Shown one piece after another: positions 9,090 to 16,151 of a stretch of 61,404 bases of DNA (positions within the stretch are counted from its first letter, which is position 1; every line of letters starts with the position of its first letter). The stretch spans positions 1 through 61,404 of the forward strand of contig NZ_JMLC01000011.1 of NCBI RefSeq assembly GCF_000686605.1, in the 5' to 3' direction. This DNA is from Streptococcus sobrinus DSM 20742 = ATCC 33478 (GTDB taxonomy: Bacteria > Bacillota > Bacilli > Lactobacillales > Streptococcaceae). The notes beneath the pieces are model-generated. The model ran no database searches. It was not told where the DNA came from and saw nothing but the letters and a program-made list of their open reading frames with translations. The translations under genes were made by a program, and so were the position numbers.

Positions 9090-9112
9090 ACTTACCCAAT
9101 ATAGATAGAATG

Positions 9113-9137
9113 GAACGACCTTAGGGCCGTTCTTTTT
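9113..9137 (+). terminator. dpr terminator
   Basis: The GAACGACC/GGCCGTTC stem with a TTA loop is followed by TTTTT, about 25 bases after the dpr stop. Confidence 0.8.
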
Positions 9138-9330
9138 CATAGTCCGTATGGGTTTCTAAGTTTGAAAGAGGAAAGTACCCTCTCCGCCGGTCCAAAACTA
9201 CAGGCTCTTAGCAAAGGCAGATCCCTCATCAGGGGGTGCTCCAATCTTCTGGAGCTTAAGTAGGGCCAACTCCCTACTCACGACTATCTGCCTCAATCAG
9301 AAAACATCTCCGAGAAAATTTCAGAAAACG

Positions 9331-9372
9331 CTTCCGGATGAGCTTGAAAGCGTTCGCTTTTTTTGGTACAAT
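9331..9372 (+). promoter_or_regulatory. Terminator-like hairpin, cre-like site and promoter of yqgQ-glcK
   Basis: AACGCTT and AAGCGTT form a stem followed by CGC and seven T, which run into TGGTACAAT (to 9372). TTGAAA (9344-9349) lies 17 bases before TACAAT (9367-9372), giving a good promoter. TGAAAGCGTTCGCT (9345-9358) differs from the CcpA cre consensus at about one position and overlaps the -35, so repression by CcpA is plausible. The predicted transcription start falls at or next to the ATG at 9379. The preceding 9138-9330 stretch has small hairpins and no gene. Confidence 0.6.
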
Positions 9373-9378
9373 TTGCTT

Positions 9379-9600
9379 ATGAAAACCTTGTATGATGTTC
9401 AGCAATTGCTCAAGCGGTTTGGCATAATCGTTTATCTGGGCAAGCGGCTCTATGATATTGAAATGATGAAAATTGAATTAGAGCGACTTTATCAATCTGG
9501 CCTAGTGGAGAAGCAAGACTATCTGACAGCTGAATTGATTTTGCGACGGGAACATCGCTTGGAAAAGCGAAGACTAGAAGAAGGGAATACGCATGACTAA
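9379..9600 (+). CDS. yqgQ: YqgQ family protein (DUF910)
   Basis: This 73-residue, charged, helical protein matches the YqgQ family, which sits directly upstream of glucokinase in many Firmicutes. Its function is unknown. I use ATG 9379 (MKTLYDVQQLLKRFG) rather than the in-frame TTG at 9373. No Shine-Dalgarno sequence precedes it and the -10 ends only 6 bases upstream, so the message may be leaderless. It overlaps glcK by 8 bases. Confidence 0.85.
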   Translation: MKTLYDVQQLLKRFGIIVYLGKRLYDIEMMKIELERLYQSGLVEKQDYLTAELILRREHRLEKRRLEEGNTHD

Positions 9601-10558
9601 AAAATTATTGGGAATTGACCTGGGGGGAACTACCATCAAATTTGGGATTCTGACAACACAAGGAGAAGTCCAAGAGAAATGGGCTATCGAGACCAATACC
9701 TTGGAAGATGGCAAGCACATTGTGCCAGATATTATCGAGTCTCTCAAGCATCGTCTGGCCCTCTATAACTTAAGCAAGGATGATTTTATCGGTATCGGCA
9801 TGGGCTCGCCTGGTGCTGTTGACCGCAAGCAAAAGACAGTAACGGGGGCCTTCAACCTCAACTGGGCCAAGACCCAAGAGGTCGGTTCTCTTATCGAAAA
9901 AGAAGTTGGCATTCCTTTTGCCATTGATAATGATGCCAATGTGGCCGCTCTGGGTGAAGCCTGGACCGGTGCTGGTGGTAATAATCCTGACGTGATTCTG
10001 GTCACCCTTGGTACTGGTGTCGGTGGTGGCATCATCGCTGACGGCAACCTTATCCACGGGGTGGCTGGTGCTGGTGGTGAAATCGGCCATATCAATGTTC
10101 AACCTTTTGATGGTTTCGAATGTACTTGTGGTAACAAGGGCTGCTTGGAAACCGTTGCTTCAGCGACAGGTGTTGTTCGGGTCGCCCGTCTCTTGGCTGA
10201 AGAGTATGAAGGGGACTCACAAATCAAGGCGACTATTGATAATGGCGAAACGGTTACCAGTAAGGATGTTTTCCTTGCTGCCCAAGACGGTGATAAATTC
10301 GCCGATTCTGTTGTCGAAAAAGTGGCCTTCTATCTAGGCCTAGCAACCGCCAATCTGGGTAATACCCTCAATCCAGATTCCATCGTCCTCGGTGGTGGCG
10401 TTTCTGCGGCTGGTGAATTTCTTCGTAGTCGGGTTGAAAAATACTTCCTGCAATTTGCCTTTCCAGCTGTTAAAAGCTCAACCAAGATTAAGATTGCTGA
10501 GTTGGGCAATGATGCCGGTATCATCGGTGCAGCTAGCCTGGCCCGTCAATTTGCTTAA
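9593..10558 (+). CDS. glcK: ROK-family glucokinase
   Basis: The enzyme phosphorylates glucose released inside the cell from non-PTS sugars. The 321-residue protein has the phosphate loop GIDLGGTTIKFGIL (7-20), the sugar-binding segment AIDNDANVAALGEAW (110-124), the ROK signature from about 139 and the zinc motif CTCGNKGCLE (177-186). It overlaps yqgQ by 8 bases and has its own AAGGGAATACG ribosome site inside yqgQ. A terminator follows, so the transcript is yqgQ-glcK. Regulation through the upstream cre-like site is inference. Confidence 0.96.
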   Translation: MTKKLLGIDLGGTTIKFGILTTQGEVQEKWAIETNTLEDGKHIVPDIIESLKHRLALYNLSKDDFIGIGMGSPGAVDRKQKTVTGAFNLNWAKTQEVGSLIEKEVGIPFAIDNDANVAALGEAWTGAGGNNPDVILVTLGTGVGGGIIADGNLIHGVAGAGGEIGHINVQPFDGFECTCGNKGCLETVASATGVVRVARLLAEEYEGDSQIKATIDNGETVTSKDVFLAAQDGDKFADSVVEKVAFYLGLATANLGNTLNPDSIVLGGGVSAAGEFLRSRVEKYFLQFAFPAVKSSTKIKIAELGNDAGIIGAASLARQFA

Positions 10559-10570
10559 AATATGGGATTT

Positions 10571-10599
10571 GTCCGCCGACGCTTGGCGGACTTCTTCAT
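10571..10599 (+). terminator. glcK terminator
   Basis: GTCCGCC-gacgctt-GGCGGAC is a perfect 7-base stem followed by a T-rich tract, 12 bases after the glcK stop. Confidence 0.75.
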
Positions 10600-10618
10600 T
10601 AGGAATTTTTTATTGAAA

Positions 10619-10648
10619 TGAACTCGCCGACACCACTGTGGAAAAAGA
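10619..10648 (+). repeat. Tail motif of the dispersed structured repeat
   Basis: TGAACTCGCCGACACCACTG and the following TGGAAAA match the tail found on the minus strand at about 3001-3028 and 18577-18603, differing at a few positions. It is a solitary fragment between glcK and the rhodanese gene. Confidence 0.5.
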
Positions 10649-10749
10649 AGAAGTTTCCTAGATGTTTAGCTTGCATCTGCGTCTCTTTCTCTATTTTCCT
10701 ATATGGTGCTTAACGGCTCTCTATCTTGTAAAAGGAGAAATCAGTCATC

Positions 10750-11139
10750 ATGTCACAAACGCTTATCAATTGGATTCTAGTCGCTATCATCCTCTTGGGC
10801 TTTTTAGCTTGGACGGTCGGTCGCTATTTCTGGCTCCGCCGTTCGGCCAAATTCATCAATAATAGCGACTTTCAGGACCTCATGCACCAGGGGCAAATCG
10901 TTGATTTGCGGGCTCCCAAGTCCTTTCAGGACAAGCATATCCTAGGGGCCCGCAACTTCCAAATCCAACAGTTCAAGGAAACCCTCTCTGCCCTGCGTAA
11001 GGATAAGCCAGTCCTTCTCTATGATAATTCACGAGGGCAGGCCATTCCCCGTGCCGTTTCTATTTTGAAAAAGGCTGGTTTTACTCAAGTCTACGTCCTT
11101 GAATCTAGCTTTGAAAGTTGGACTGGCAAAACCAAGTAG
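10750..11139 (+). CDS. Membrane-anchored rhodanese-like protein lacking the catalytic cysteine
   Basis: The 129-residue protein has one N-terminal membrane helix (about 6-22) and a cytoplasmic rhodanese fold (about 33-127) with IVDLRAPKSFQDKHILGARN. In active sulfurtransferases the loop after the central strand begins with Cys (YCRSG-like). Here it reads LLYDNSRGQ, with Asp in that place. It is therefore unlikely to transfer sulfur and may bind rather than catalyse. Rhodanese genes next to yqgQ-glcK are common in streptococci. AAAGGAG precedes the ATG. Confidence 0.88.
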   Translation: MSQTLINWILVAIILLGFLAWTVGRYFWLRRSAKFINNSDFQDLMHQGQIVDLRAPKSFQDKHILGARNFQIQQFKETLSALRKDKPVLLYDNSRGQAIPRAVSILKKAGFTQVYVLESSFESWTGKTK

Positions 11140-11201
11140 CCCCTAGTCAGCGTGCTTGAAAATTTTGAGGAAAATTTCGTTAAATTTTTCAAATTTATGT
11201 C

Positions 11202-11230
11202 TTGTCAGAGAAAAGCGACTATGGTATTAT
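11202..11230 (+). promoter_or_regulatory. tRNA-Thr promoter
   Basis: TTGTCA (11202-11207), an exact 17-base spacer and TATTAT (11225-11230) stand 9 bases before the tRNA 5' end. Confidence 0.75.
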
Positions 11231-11239
11231 AAATAGGTA

Positions 11240-11310
11240 GCCGCTGTAGTTAAATGGTATAATAGAGCAATGGTAATGCTCCGTTCCGAGTTCGATTCTC
11301 GGTGGTGGCA
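11240..11310 (+). tRNA. tRNA-Thr (anticodon GGT)
   Basis: The 71-base sequence folds as a cloverleaf. The acceptor GCCGCTG pairs with TGGTGGC (with wobbles), the anticodon stem is GAGCA/TGCTC with loop ATGGTAA, and the T-arm is CCGAG-TTCGATT-CTCGG. The loop places GGT at 34-36 after the invariant T33, so it reads ACC/ACT threonine codons. The discriminator is A and no CCA is encoded. The D-arm is short. It has its own promoter and terminator. Confidence 0.93.
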
Positions 11311-11321
11311 GTCTAAGTGAG

Positions 11322-11360
11322 AGGGTTGAAACATTTGTTTCAGCCCTTTCTTGCTTTTTT
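11322..11360 (+). terminator. tRNA-Thr terminator
   Basis: AGGG.TTGAAAC and GTTTCAGCCCT form a stem around a short loop, followed by a T-rich tract ending in TTTTTT. Confidence 0.75.
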
Positions 11361-11386
11361 ATCATACTCAATAAAAAGCAAAATTT

Positions 11387-11523
11387 GATACTTTCTTAAA
11401 AGTGCGGACGCAAGCAAACTCCTCTCGGAGTTTCATTGCTAAATTTTGAGCCCAAGACTCAAAATTTCCGTTATTAGCAATAGCTGTGCTTGTTGCTAAT
11501 AATACCACTTTGGCGAAAGTATC
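11387..11523 (+). repeat. MITE-like palindromic element with terminal GATACTTTC inverted repeats
   Basis: The 137-base block starts GATACTTTC and ends GAAAGTATC. Inside are three perfect or near-perfect hairpins: AAACTCC/GGAGTTT, AAATTTTGAG/CTCAAAATTT and TTATTAGCAA/TTGCTAATAA. The left end continues AGTGCGGACGCAAG, which recurs at 13789-13816 and 50837-50879. It contains no coding capacity. Confidence 0.7.
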
Positions 11524-11707
11524 ACTTTAGAATTGTTTCATTAGTTAAAGCTACATAGTAGTTTTTCAGATGTGATCGTGTTGAGGCAGTAAGATACTGG
11601 CTTTGAACTTTAAAGAGTATCAAAAGCTGGGACAGGGCCTAGCCATCTACCAATCAGGTGTCATCTGGCTAGCGTTCTTACATTTATTCGCACATAAGGA
11701 GGTGCTC

Positions 11708-12457
11708 ATGGCAGTTCAAGATTTATGGTTGAAAAGAGATGGCTTTAAGATTTACGGGAAGTATTATTGCCCCGATGAGAATTCAGGCCAACTTCCCTTG
11801 ATTATCATATCACACGGCTTTAGAGGTAGCCACCTAGGAACGCAGGCCTATCAAGCGGGTTATGCTGTCTATTCCTATGACTTTGTTGGTTCTGGTGACG
11901 GTTCCTCCAAGCAGAGCGATGGTGATTTCCTTGCCATGTCAGTTCTGACTCAGGCTAGAGATTTGCAGGCTGTACTTGAGCAGTTGCAGGAACGCCCCGA
12001 GATTGACCCTAAGCGGGTTTACCTCATGGGCGAAAGCCAGGGGGGCTTCGTCTCAGCCTATGTAGCTGGGCAAATTCCTCAGGAGATTGCTGGTCTAATT
12101 CTCATTTATCCTGCCTTTGTTCTTCAAGATGATGCCAAAAAACGGCTAGAAGACTTTGGACAAGGTCCTCAATCCTGCATGGTAATGGGAACCCAAATTG
12201 GTGCTATCTACAACCAAGATGCCCTTTCCTTTGATATTTACCAAGAATTGGCTGGCTATACCAAGCCGGTCCTCATCGTTCACGGAGATAGTGATAAGAT
12301 TGTGCCCCTAGCCTACTCTGAGCGGGCTCAAGCAACCTATCAAGATGCCAAATTGCTAGTTTTTCCTGGGGCTGGTCACGGTTTTCATGGAGAAGATGTC
12401 CAAAGGGCAGCTCAAGCCATGCTCAACTATCTGGCTGAGCGAGAAGGAGGCGAGTAA
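11708..12457 (+). CDS. Alpha/beta hydrolase (serine hydrolase, esterase-like)
   Basis: The 249-residue cytoplasmic protein has an alpha/beta-hydrolase fold: oxyanion region IIISHGFRG (about 38-46), nucleophile elbow GESQGGF (about 109-115, Ser catalytic), acid in VHGDSDKIVP and His in GAGHGFHG. The substrate is unknown; relatives are annotated as feruloyl esterase-like or acyl hydrolases. I start at ATG 11708 because AAGGAGG sits 5-6 bases upstream. An in-frame TTG at 11603 would add an unlikely N-terminus. The AEC carrier gene follows with 2 bases between. Confidence 0.9.
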   Translation: MAVQDLWLKRDGFKIYGKYYCPDENSGQLPLIIISHGFRGSHLGTQAYQAGYAVYSYDFVGSGDGSSKQSDGDFLAMSVLTQARDLQAVLEQLQERPEIDPKRVYLMGESQGGFVSAYVAGQIPQEIAGLILIYPAFVLQDDAKKRLEDFGQGPQSCMVMGTQIGAIYNQDALSFDIYQELAGYTKPVLIVHGDSDKIVPLAYSERAQATYQDAKLLVFPGAGHGFHGEDVQRAAQAMLNYLAEREGGE

Positions 12458-12459
12458 GC

Positions 12460-13398
12460 TTGTCTGTCTTTTTACAGAGTATCTCGGGAATTGTTACCAT
12501 CATTATTATGGTGGTTGTTGGCTATGTTTTGGCAAATCGGGGTTGGTTTGATGACAAGTCTTCCAGTTTGATTGCCCGTCTGGTGACCCAGATAGGCCTT
12601 CCTTGCTATATGATTGAGACCATTGTCGGTCGTTTTTCGGCCAATGACCTCAAGACTATGCTACCCCAGCTGCGGTATCCGGCCCTGTCCATGGTCATTC
12701 TTTTGGGGATTGCCATGGCCTTTGCCCAGATTTTTCAGGTCAAGAAGTCCCATCGGGGCCTCTTTACCTCCATGTTCTTTAACTCCAACACTGTCTTTGT
12801 CGGTCTCCCTATCAATCAGGCCCTCTTTGGCGATGCCAGTGTTCCCTATGTCTTGGTCTATTACATGTGCAATACGACCTTCTTTTGGACCATCGGTCTC
12901 TACCTGATTCAGCGTGATGGCGAGCTTGGTCGAGGGCTTAGCTGGAAGGACAGCCTCAAAAAGATTTTTTCTGCGCCCCTGCTTGGTTTTATGGTGGGCG
13001 TGGCTCTAGTCCTCTTAGGAGTCAAGCTGCCCCATTTTCTTTTGTCGGATTTGATTTATTTGGGCAATATTACCATCCCTTTGTCCATGATTTTCATTGG
13101 AATTTCTATCTCTAAGCTGGGCTTGTCCAAGCTCCGTCTGGGCAAGGATAATCTTCTTATCCTTCTAGGCCGTTTTGTCGTGGCTCCCTTGCTCATGACC
13201 TTCATGGTCATGCCAACCAAGATGCCTCATCTGATGAAGGAAGTCTTTATCATCCAGTCAGCCATGCCCGTTATGACCAATGCTCCCGTTGTCTCCAAGC
13301 TCTACGGGGCTGATGCGGATTATGCAGCTGTCATGGTAACAGAGACCACCCTCATGACCTTGGTTGTTATTCCAATATTGATGGTTTTATTAGGTTAA
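12460..13398 (+). CDS. AEC-family (auxin efflux carrier-like) transporter
   Basis: This 312-residue integral membrane protein has about ten hydrophobic helices and the AEC pattern, including the central FFNSNTVFVGLPINQALFGD (about 106-125) and the C-terminal repeat region AMPVMTNAPVVSKLYGAD. Bacterial members export or import organic acids such as malate. I accept the TTG start at 12460 because GAAGGAGG lies about 10 bases upstream and no ATG gives the full first helix. It is likely cotranscribed with the upstream hydrolase. Confidence 0.9.
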   Translation: MSVFLQSISGIVTIIIMVVVGYVLANRGWFDDKSSSLIARLVTQIGLPCYMIETIVGRFSANDLKTMLPQLRYPALSMVILLGIAMAFAQIFQVKKSHRGLFTSMFFNSNTVFVGLPINQALFGDASVPYVLVYYMCNTTFFWTIGLYLIQRDGELGRGLSWKDSLKKIFSAPLLGFMVGVALVLLGVKLPHFLLSDLIYLGNITIPLSMIFIGISISKLGLSKLRLGKDNLLILLGRFVVAPLLMTFMVMPTKMPHLMKEVFIIQSAMPVMTNAPVVSKLYGADADYAAVMVTETTLMTLVVIPILMVLLG

Positions 13399-13442
13399 GT
13401 CTATGGTATAATGGGGCTTAGTATTTTATGAAGGAGTCGTCA

Positions 13443-13697
13443 ATGACCTACGAACAAGAATTTTTAAAAGACTTTGAAGACTGGCTCAAGACCCAGATTC
13501 TGGTCAATGAAACAGCTATCAAAACCAGTCAGCAGGTCTGGGAAGAAGATGGCGACGAGCGGGCAAAAGAAGCGGTCATCCGCTATGAAAGCCGCCTGGA
13601 TGCTTATCAGTATTTGCAGGGAAAATTTGCCAACTATCATCAAGGTAAGTCCTTCCACGACCTGCCGGAGGACTTGATGGGCAAACGAAGCTATTGA
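13443..13697 (+). CDS. DUF1912 family protein
   Basis: This 84-residue, acidic, helical protein fits the DUF1912 family of lactic acid bacteria, with DERAKEAVIRYESRLDAYQYLQGKF and the C-terminal FHDLPEDL. No function is known. The ATG at 13443 follows AAGGAG. A TATAAT at 13405-13410 gives it its own promoter just after the AEC gene. No signal peptide or membrane segment is visible. Confidence 0.88.
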   Translation: MTYEQEFLKDFEDWLKTQILVNETAIKTSQQVWEEDGDERAKEAVIRYESRLDAYQYLQGKFANYHQGKSFHDLPEDLMGKRSY

Positions 13698-13788
13698 GAA
13701 ACAGTTGAAAAAAGGCCTAAGCAGAAAACAATCTGCCTAGACCTTTGCTTTTTATCAAACAAATAGCAAATCATCCGCTAGATAATTT

Positions 13789-13816
13789 CTTGTGTCCGCA
13801 CTTTTTAAGAAGTGTC
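13789..13816 (-). repeat. Partial copy of the GATACTTTC/GTGCGGACACAAG repeat
   Basis: CTTGTGTCCGCACTTTTTAA followed by GAAGTGTC is, in reverse complement, the left end of the 11387 element and of the 50837 element with two or three changes. It is a fragment with no partner end found nearby. Confidence 0.6.
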
Positions 13817-13838
13817 AAAATTTTAATTTAACCCAATA

Positions 13839-14204
13839 TTAGAAGAAGCTGGCTACTAAGTGAAAGCCAGATATAAGGACAGCCACCGGGTAAATAGCCA
13901 GAAGGATGTAAGTCCAAGTGGTATTTGGGATGAAGTAGAAGCGACTGACATTATTGAGGATATAAGCCTGACCGGTCTTGGGGTCTACCACCCGGCGTCA
14001 GCCCTCGTTTTTTAAGAGGGTCTTGCAAAAGATGTGATTGACTAGGGCACTGACTCCAAAGGCAAGTGCCGCTAAAAAGGCCACCAAGGACTTGAGCGGT
14101 CCGACAGACAGGTTGGCAGCCATTGAGCCAACTAGTCCGGAGGCAATACCGCCTGCAAAAATTGAAACGAGGAGCAAAAGTCCCTTACCACGCCAAATAA
14201 TCAT
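13839..14204 (-). pseudogene. Small membrane protein gene interrupted by an in-frame TGA
   Basis: Reading from the ATG at 14204, the protein begins MIIWRGKGLLLLVSIFAGG and shows two hydrophobic segments, then KTLLKNEG and a TGA stop at codon 69. The same frame continues after the stop as RRVVDPKTGQAYILNNVSRF, then a third hydrophobic stretch, to a TAA at 13839. The open continuation with sensible composition shows a single nonsense change in a protein of about 121 residues. The family is unknown to me; the mix of a membrane N-terminus and a cytoplasmic DPKTG segment suggests a conserved streptococcal hypothetical. AAAGGAGAA precedes the ATG. Confidence 0.75.
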
Positions 14205-14425
14205 AAACTTTTCTCCTTTTTTTCGATAGTCTCTGTCCTCTTCAAACCTGTAAAGTTTTGCAGGGACAAAGTATTTCTTATCAAAGACTTAATCCGACTA
14301 ATAGTCTAATATATTTTTTAAGAAATAAGCAAGGAAATTCCTTTGAACTAGATTACAATTCTGTAAAGAATGGCTTAGAATTGCCATTTCTAGGCTTTTT
14401 GGTGTTTATTTTCTGAAAAGAACCT

Positions 14426-14433
14426 GCTATAAT
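14426..14433 (+). promoter_or_regulatory. Extended -10 promoter of the HhH protein gene
   Basis: TGCTATAAT lies about 30 bases before the gene. A hairpin AATGGC/GCCATT and a short T-run precede it. Confidence 0.5.
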
Positions 14434-14460
14434 AGTAAAAAAAGTTTTTTGGAGTTTAGA

Positions 14461-14799
14461 ATGTCAAAAAAGAAAAATCGTAAAAAAGCACTGAAATTGC
14501 AAATGAAACGTCAAGGTCTCATCAAGGGCCAAGCTGCTCAAGAGACTGCAGCGGTCAAGCCAGCGGCTCCTAAGAAGCCAGCTCAAACGAAGGCCCAAGT
14601 CAAGTCAGCTCCTAAAGCAGAAGCGACTGATGTTTTTGCAGGTCTCAGTGCTGCTAAGCAAGCTAGTCTTGAAGAAGCAGGCTTTAAGTCACAAGCAGAC
14701 TTTGCCAAAGCTTCTGAAAAAGATGTCTTAGCTGTCAAGGGCATTGGCCCAGCAGCTATTACTAGCTTGAAAGAAAACGGCGTTGTATTTGCTGACTAA
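14461..14799 (+). CDS. Lys-rich protein with C-terminal helix-hairpin-helix domain
   Basis: The 112-residue protein begins with a highly basic segment (KKKNRKKALKLQMKRQ), has an Ala/Pro/Lys-rich linker (about 25-58) and ends in a compact domain (about 62-112) with LAVKGIGPAAITSLKENG. That is the GIG turn of helix-hairpin-helix DNA-binding modules. Nucleic-acid binding is likely; the role is unknown. I use ATG 14461, preceded by TTGGAG, rather than the frame's upstream start. The alanine/lysine repeats resemble ribosome- or nucleoid-associated proteins. Confidence 0.75.
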   Translation: MSKKKNRKKALKLQMKRQGLIKGQAAQETAAVKPAAPKKPAQTKAQVKSAPKAEATDVFAGLSAAKQASLEEAGFKSQADFAKASEKDVLAVKGIGPAAITSLKENGVVFAD

Positions 14800-14877
14800 T
14801 CAAGAAATTGCAATATAAGCGGTAGTGGCTGATTAAAATTAAAAGCTTGCACTACCGTTCTTAATAGAAGTTTAATC

Positions 14878-14907
14878 CTATCTGGCACCATGCTGGATAG
14901 TTTTTTT
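14878..14907 (+). terminator. Terminator of the HhH protein gene
   Basis: CTATC.GGC and GC.GGATAG form a stem followed by seven T. The stretch 14908-15159 after it is AT-rich near its end, has no gene, and holds copies of GAATNAAC/CATTCATTC upstream of the TetR gene. Confidence 0.75.
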
Positions 14908-15159
14908 GTTCTAATAGGAGAAAAGTTTAGTCCCTCACTTAGGAGATTGTTTAGACTGCCCCAACCTAAGCGACTTCAGTCCCTCGAAAAAATTGTGCTT
15001 TTCCTCGGATTTGGATAGCGAGGTGAGTAACCAGAGTGTAGGAAAATGTAAGATTTTTACGGTTGCTGATTGACAATTACTGTAAAAGGTATTAAAATAT
15101 GAATAAACAAAAATAAGCATTCATTCATTTTTTTAAAATTTAAAAAGAAAGGAGCTTCC

Positions 15160-15729
15160 ATGACTATCGACAAAAAACAGCAACTGAAAGCTGTTGCACA
15201 CGAAATCTTCTCCCAGAAAGGCTATAAAGCGACGGGTATTTCAGAAATTACTAAGCGAGCTGGTGTAGCAGCTGGAACTTTTTACAATTATTATGCCGCC
15301 AAGGAAGATATTTTCCTTGATGTTTACATCGACGAAAATAATCGTGTGAGGCAGATTATAATGGATGATATTAATTGGCAGGGGGAGTTGCCAGAGGTGG
15401 TGGGTCAGCTCTTTGGGAAGTCGCGTAGCCTGGTTTCTACCAGTAAAATCATGTCTGAGTGGTACAATCCAGCCGTTTCCGAGTTGTTGCATAGCTACTA
15501 TGATTCGGAGAAGGGCAGGACTGATAATGCTTTCCATCAGTTTTTGCAGACGACCTTCACTAAGCGGATGCAGGAAGCAGGTTTTACCGCTGAGAAAATC
15601 CAAGAGGTCTTCCAGGTTTATCAGCTCTTTTATTATATGGACATGCATATTACCGAGCAAGATTTTCCAAATATTAGTCAAACTATTGAAAGCCTAGCAA
15701 CCTACTTTGTCAAAGGACTTTTGAAATAA
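15160..15729 (+). CDS. TetR/AcrR family transcriptional regulator
   Basis: This 189-residue repressor has an N-terminal TetR HTH (about 8-55: VAHEIFSQKGYKATGISEITKRAG then AAGTFYNYYAAKEDIF). The helical C-terminal ligand-binding domain has no clear ligand signature. It is preceded by AAAGGAG. GCATTCATTCA occurs just upstream and a 12-base-arm palindrome of the same motif lies just downstream, so it probably represses itself and the following genes. Those genes are one decayed frame and an FNR-like protein. Confidence 0.9.
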   Translation: MTIDKKQQLKAVAHEIFSQKGYKATGISEITKRAGVAAGTFYNYYAAKEDIFLDVYIDENNRVRQIIMDDINWQGELPEVVGQLFGKSRSLVSTSKIMSEWYNPAVSELLHSYYDSEKGRTDNAFHQFLQTTFTKRMQEAGFTAEKIQEVFQVYQLFYYMDMHITEQDFPNISQTIESLATYFVKGLLK

Positions 15730-15758
15730 GGAATTCCACTTCTTTATTTTTACAAAGA

Positions 15759-15790
15759 TGTGAATGAATATTAAAATTTATTCATTCACA
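15759..15790 (+). promoter_or_regulatory. Probable TetR-regulator operator palindrome
   Basis: TGTGAATGAATA and TATTCATTCACA are perfect 12-base arms separated by 8 bases. The half-site ATTCATTCA also occurs before the TetR gene at about 15119-15128. No T-run follows, which argues against a terminator. Confidence 0.65.
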
Positions 15791-15821
15791 TCCATCGAAG
15801 GGGATACGATTATGAATAAAA

Positions 15822-16110
15822 ATGAATGAAGTATTGCAGGCCTTTGCCTTACGGTCATGGAAGCTTTGGTTCTTGTATGGAGGATGACAGAGTTCCCTGT
15901 CGGACTTAACCCTGATTTTATGTTTTTTGCAACAGGTGGGTGTCCTTCTGGCGTAGGCCTCTGCATGATTTCAGGTCTGCCTGCTATTTTTCAGGTCGGT
16001 GGTATCTGCCTAGTGCCCCTCGTTACTAAGTCTACATCTACAGTCTGCCGGATGTGTCTAGGATTGTTAAACTAATGGGCTTTGTACCAGTTATCGCTCT
16101 GACCGCTTGA
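15822..16110 (+). pseudogene. Decayed small membrane-protein gene
   Basis: From ATG 15822 the frame reads MNEVLQAFALRSWKLWFLYG and stops soon after. Later fragments in other frames look like membrane protein (a stretch near 15900-15990 and VSRIVKLMGFVPVIALTA near 16050-16110). The pieces are consistent with one gene of roughly 95 codons broken by several indels and stops, between the TetR operator and the FNR-like gene. The family was not recognised; a partner membrane protein of the reductase is a guess. Confidence 0.35.
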
Positions 16111-16151
16111 CTGTCTCTTAAGTTTTAGAAATAGGTGCTAAGGAGTAAGAA

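Noticed and set aside
11603..11707. N-terminal extension of the alpha/beta hydrolase from a TTG
   Set aside because: The ATG at 11708 has an ideal ribosome site and a normal family start; the extension has no similarity to hydrolases.
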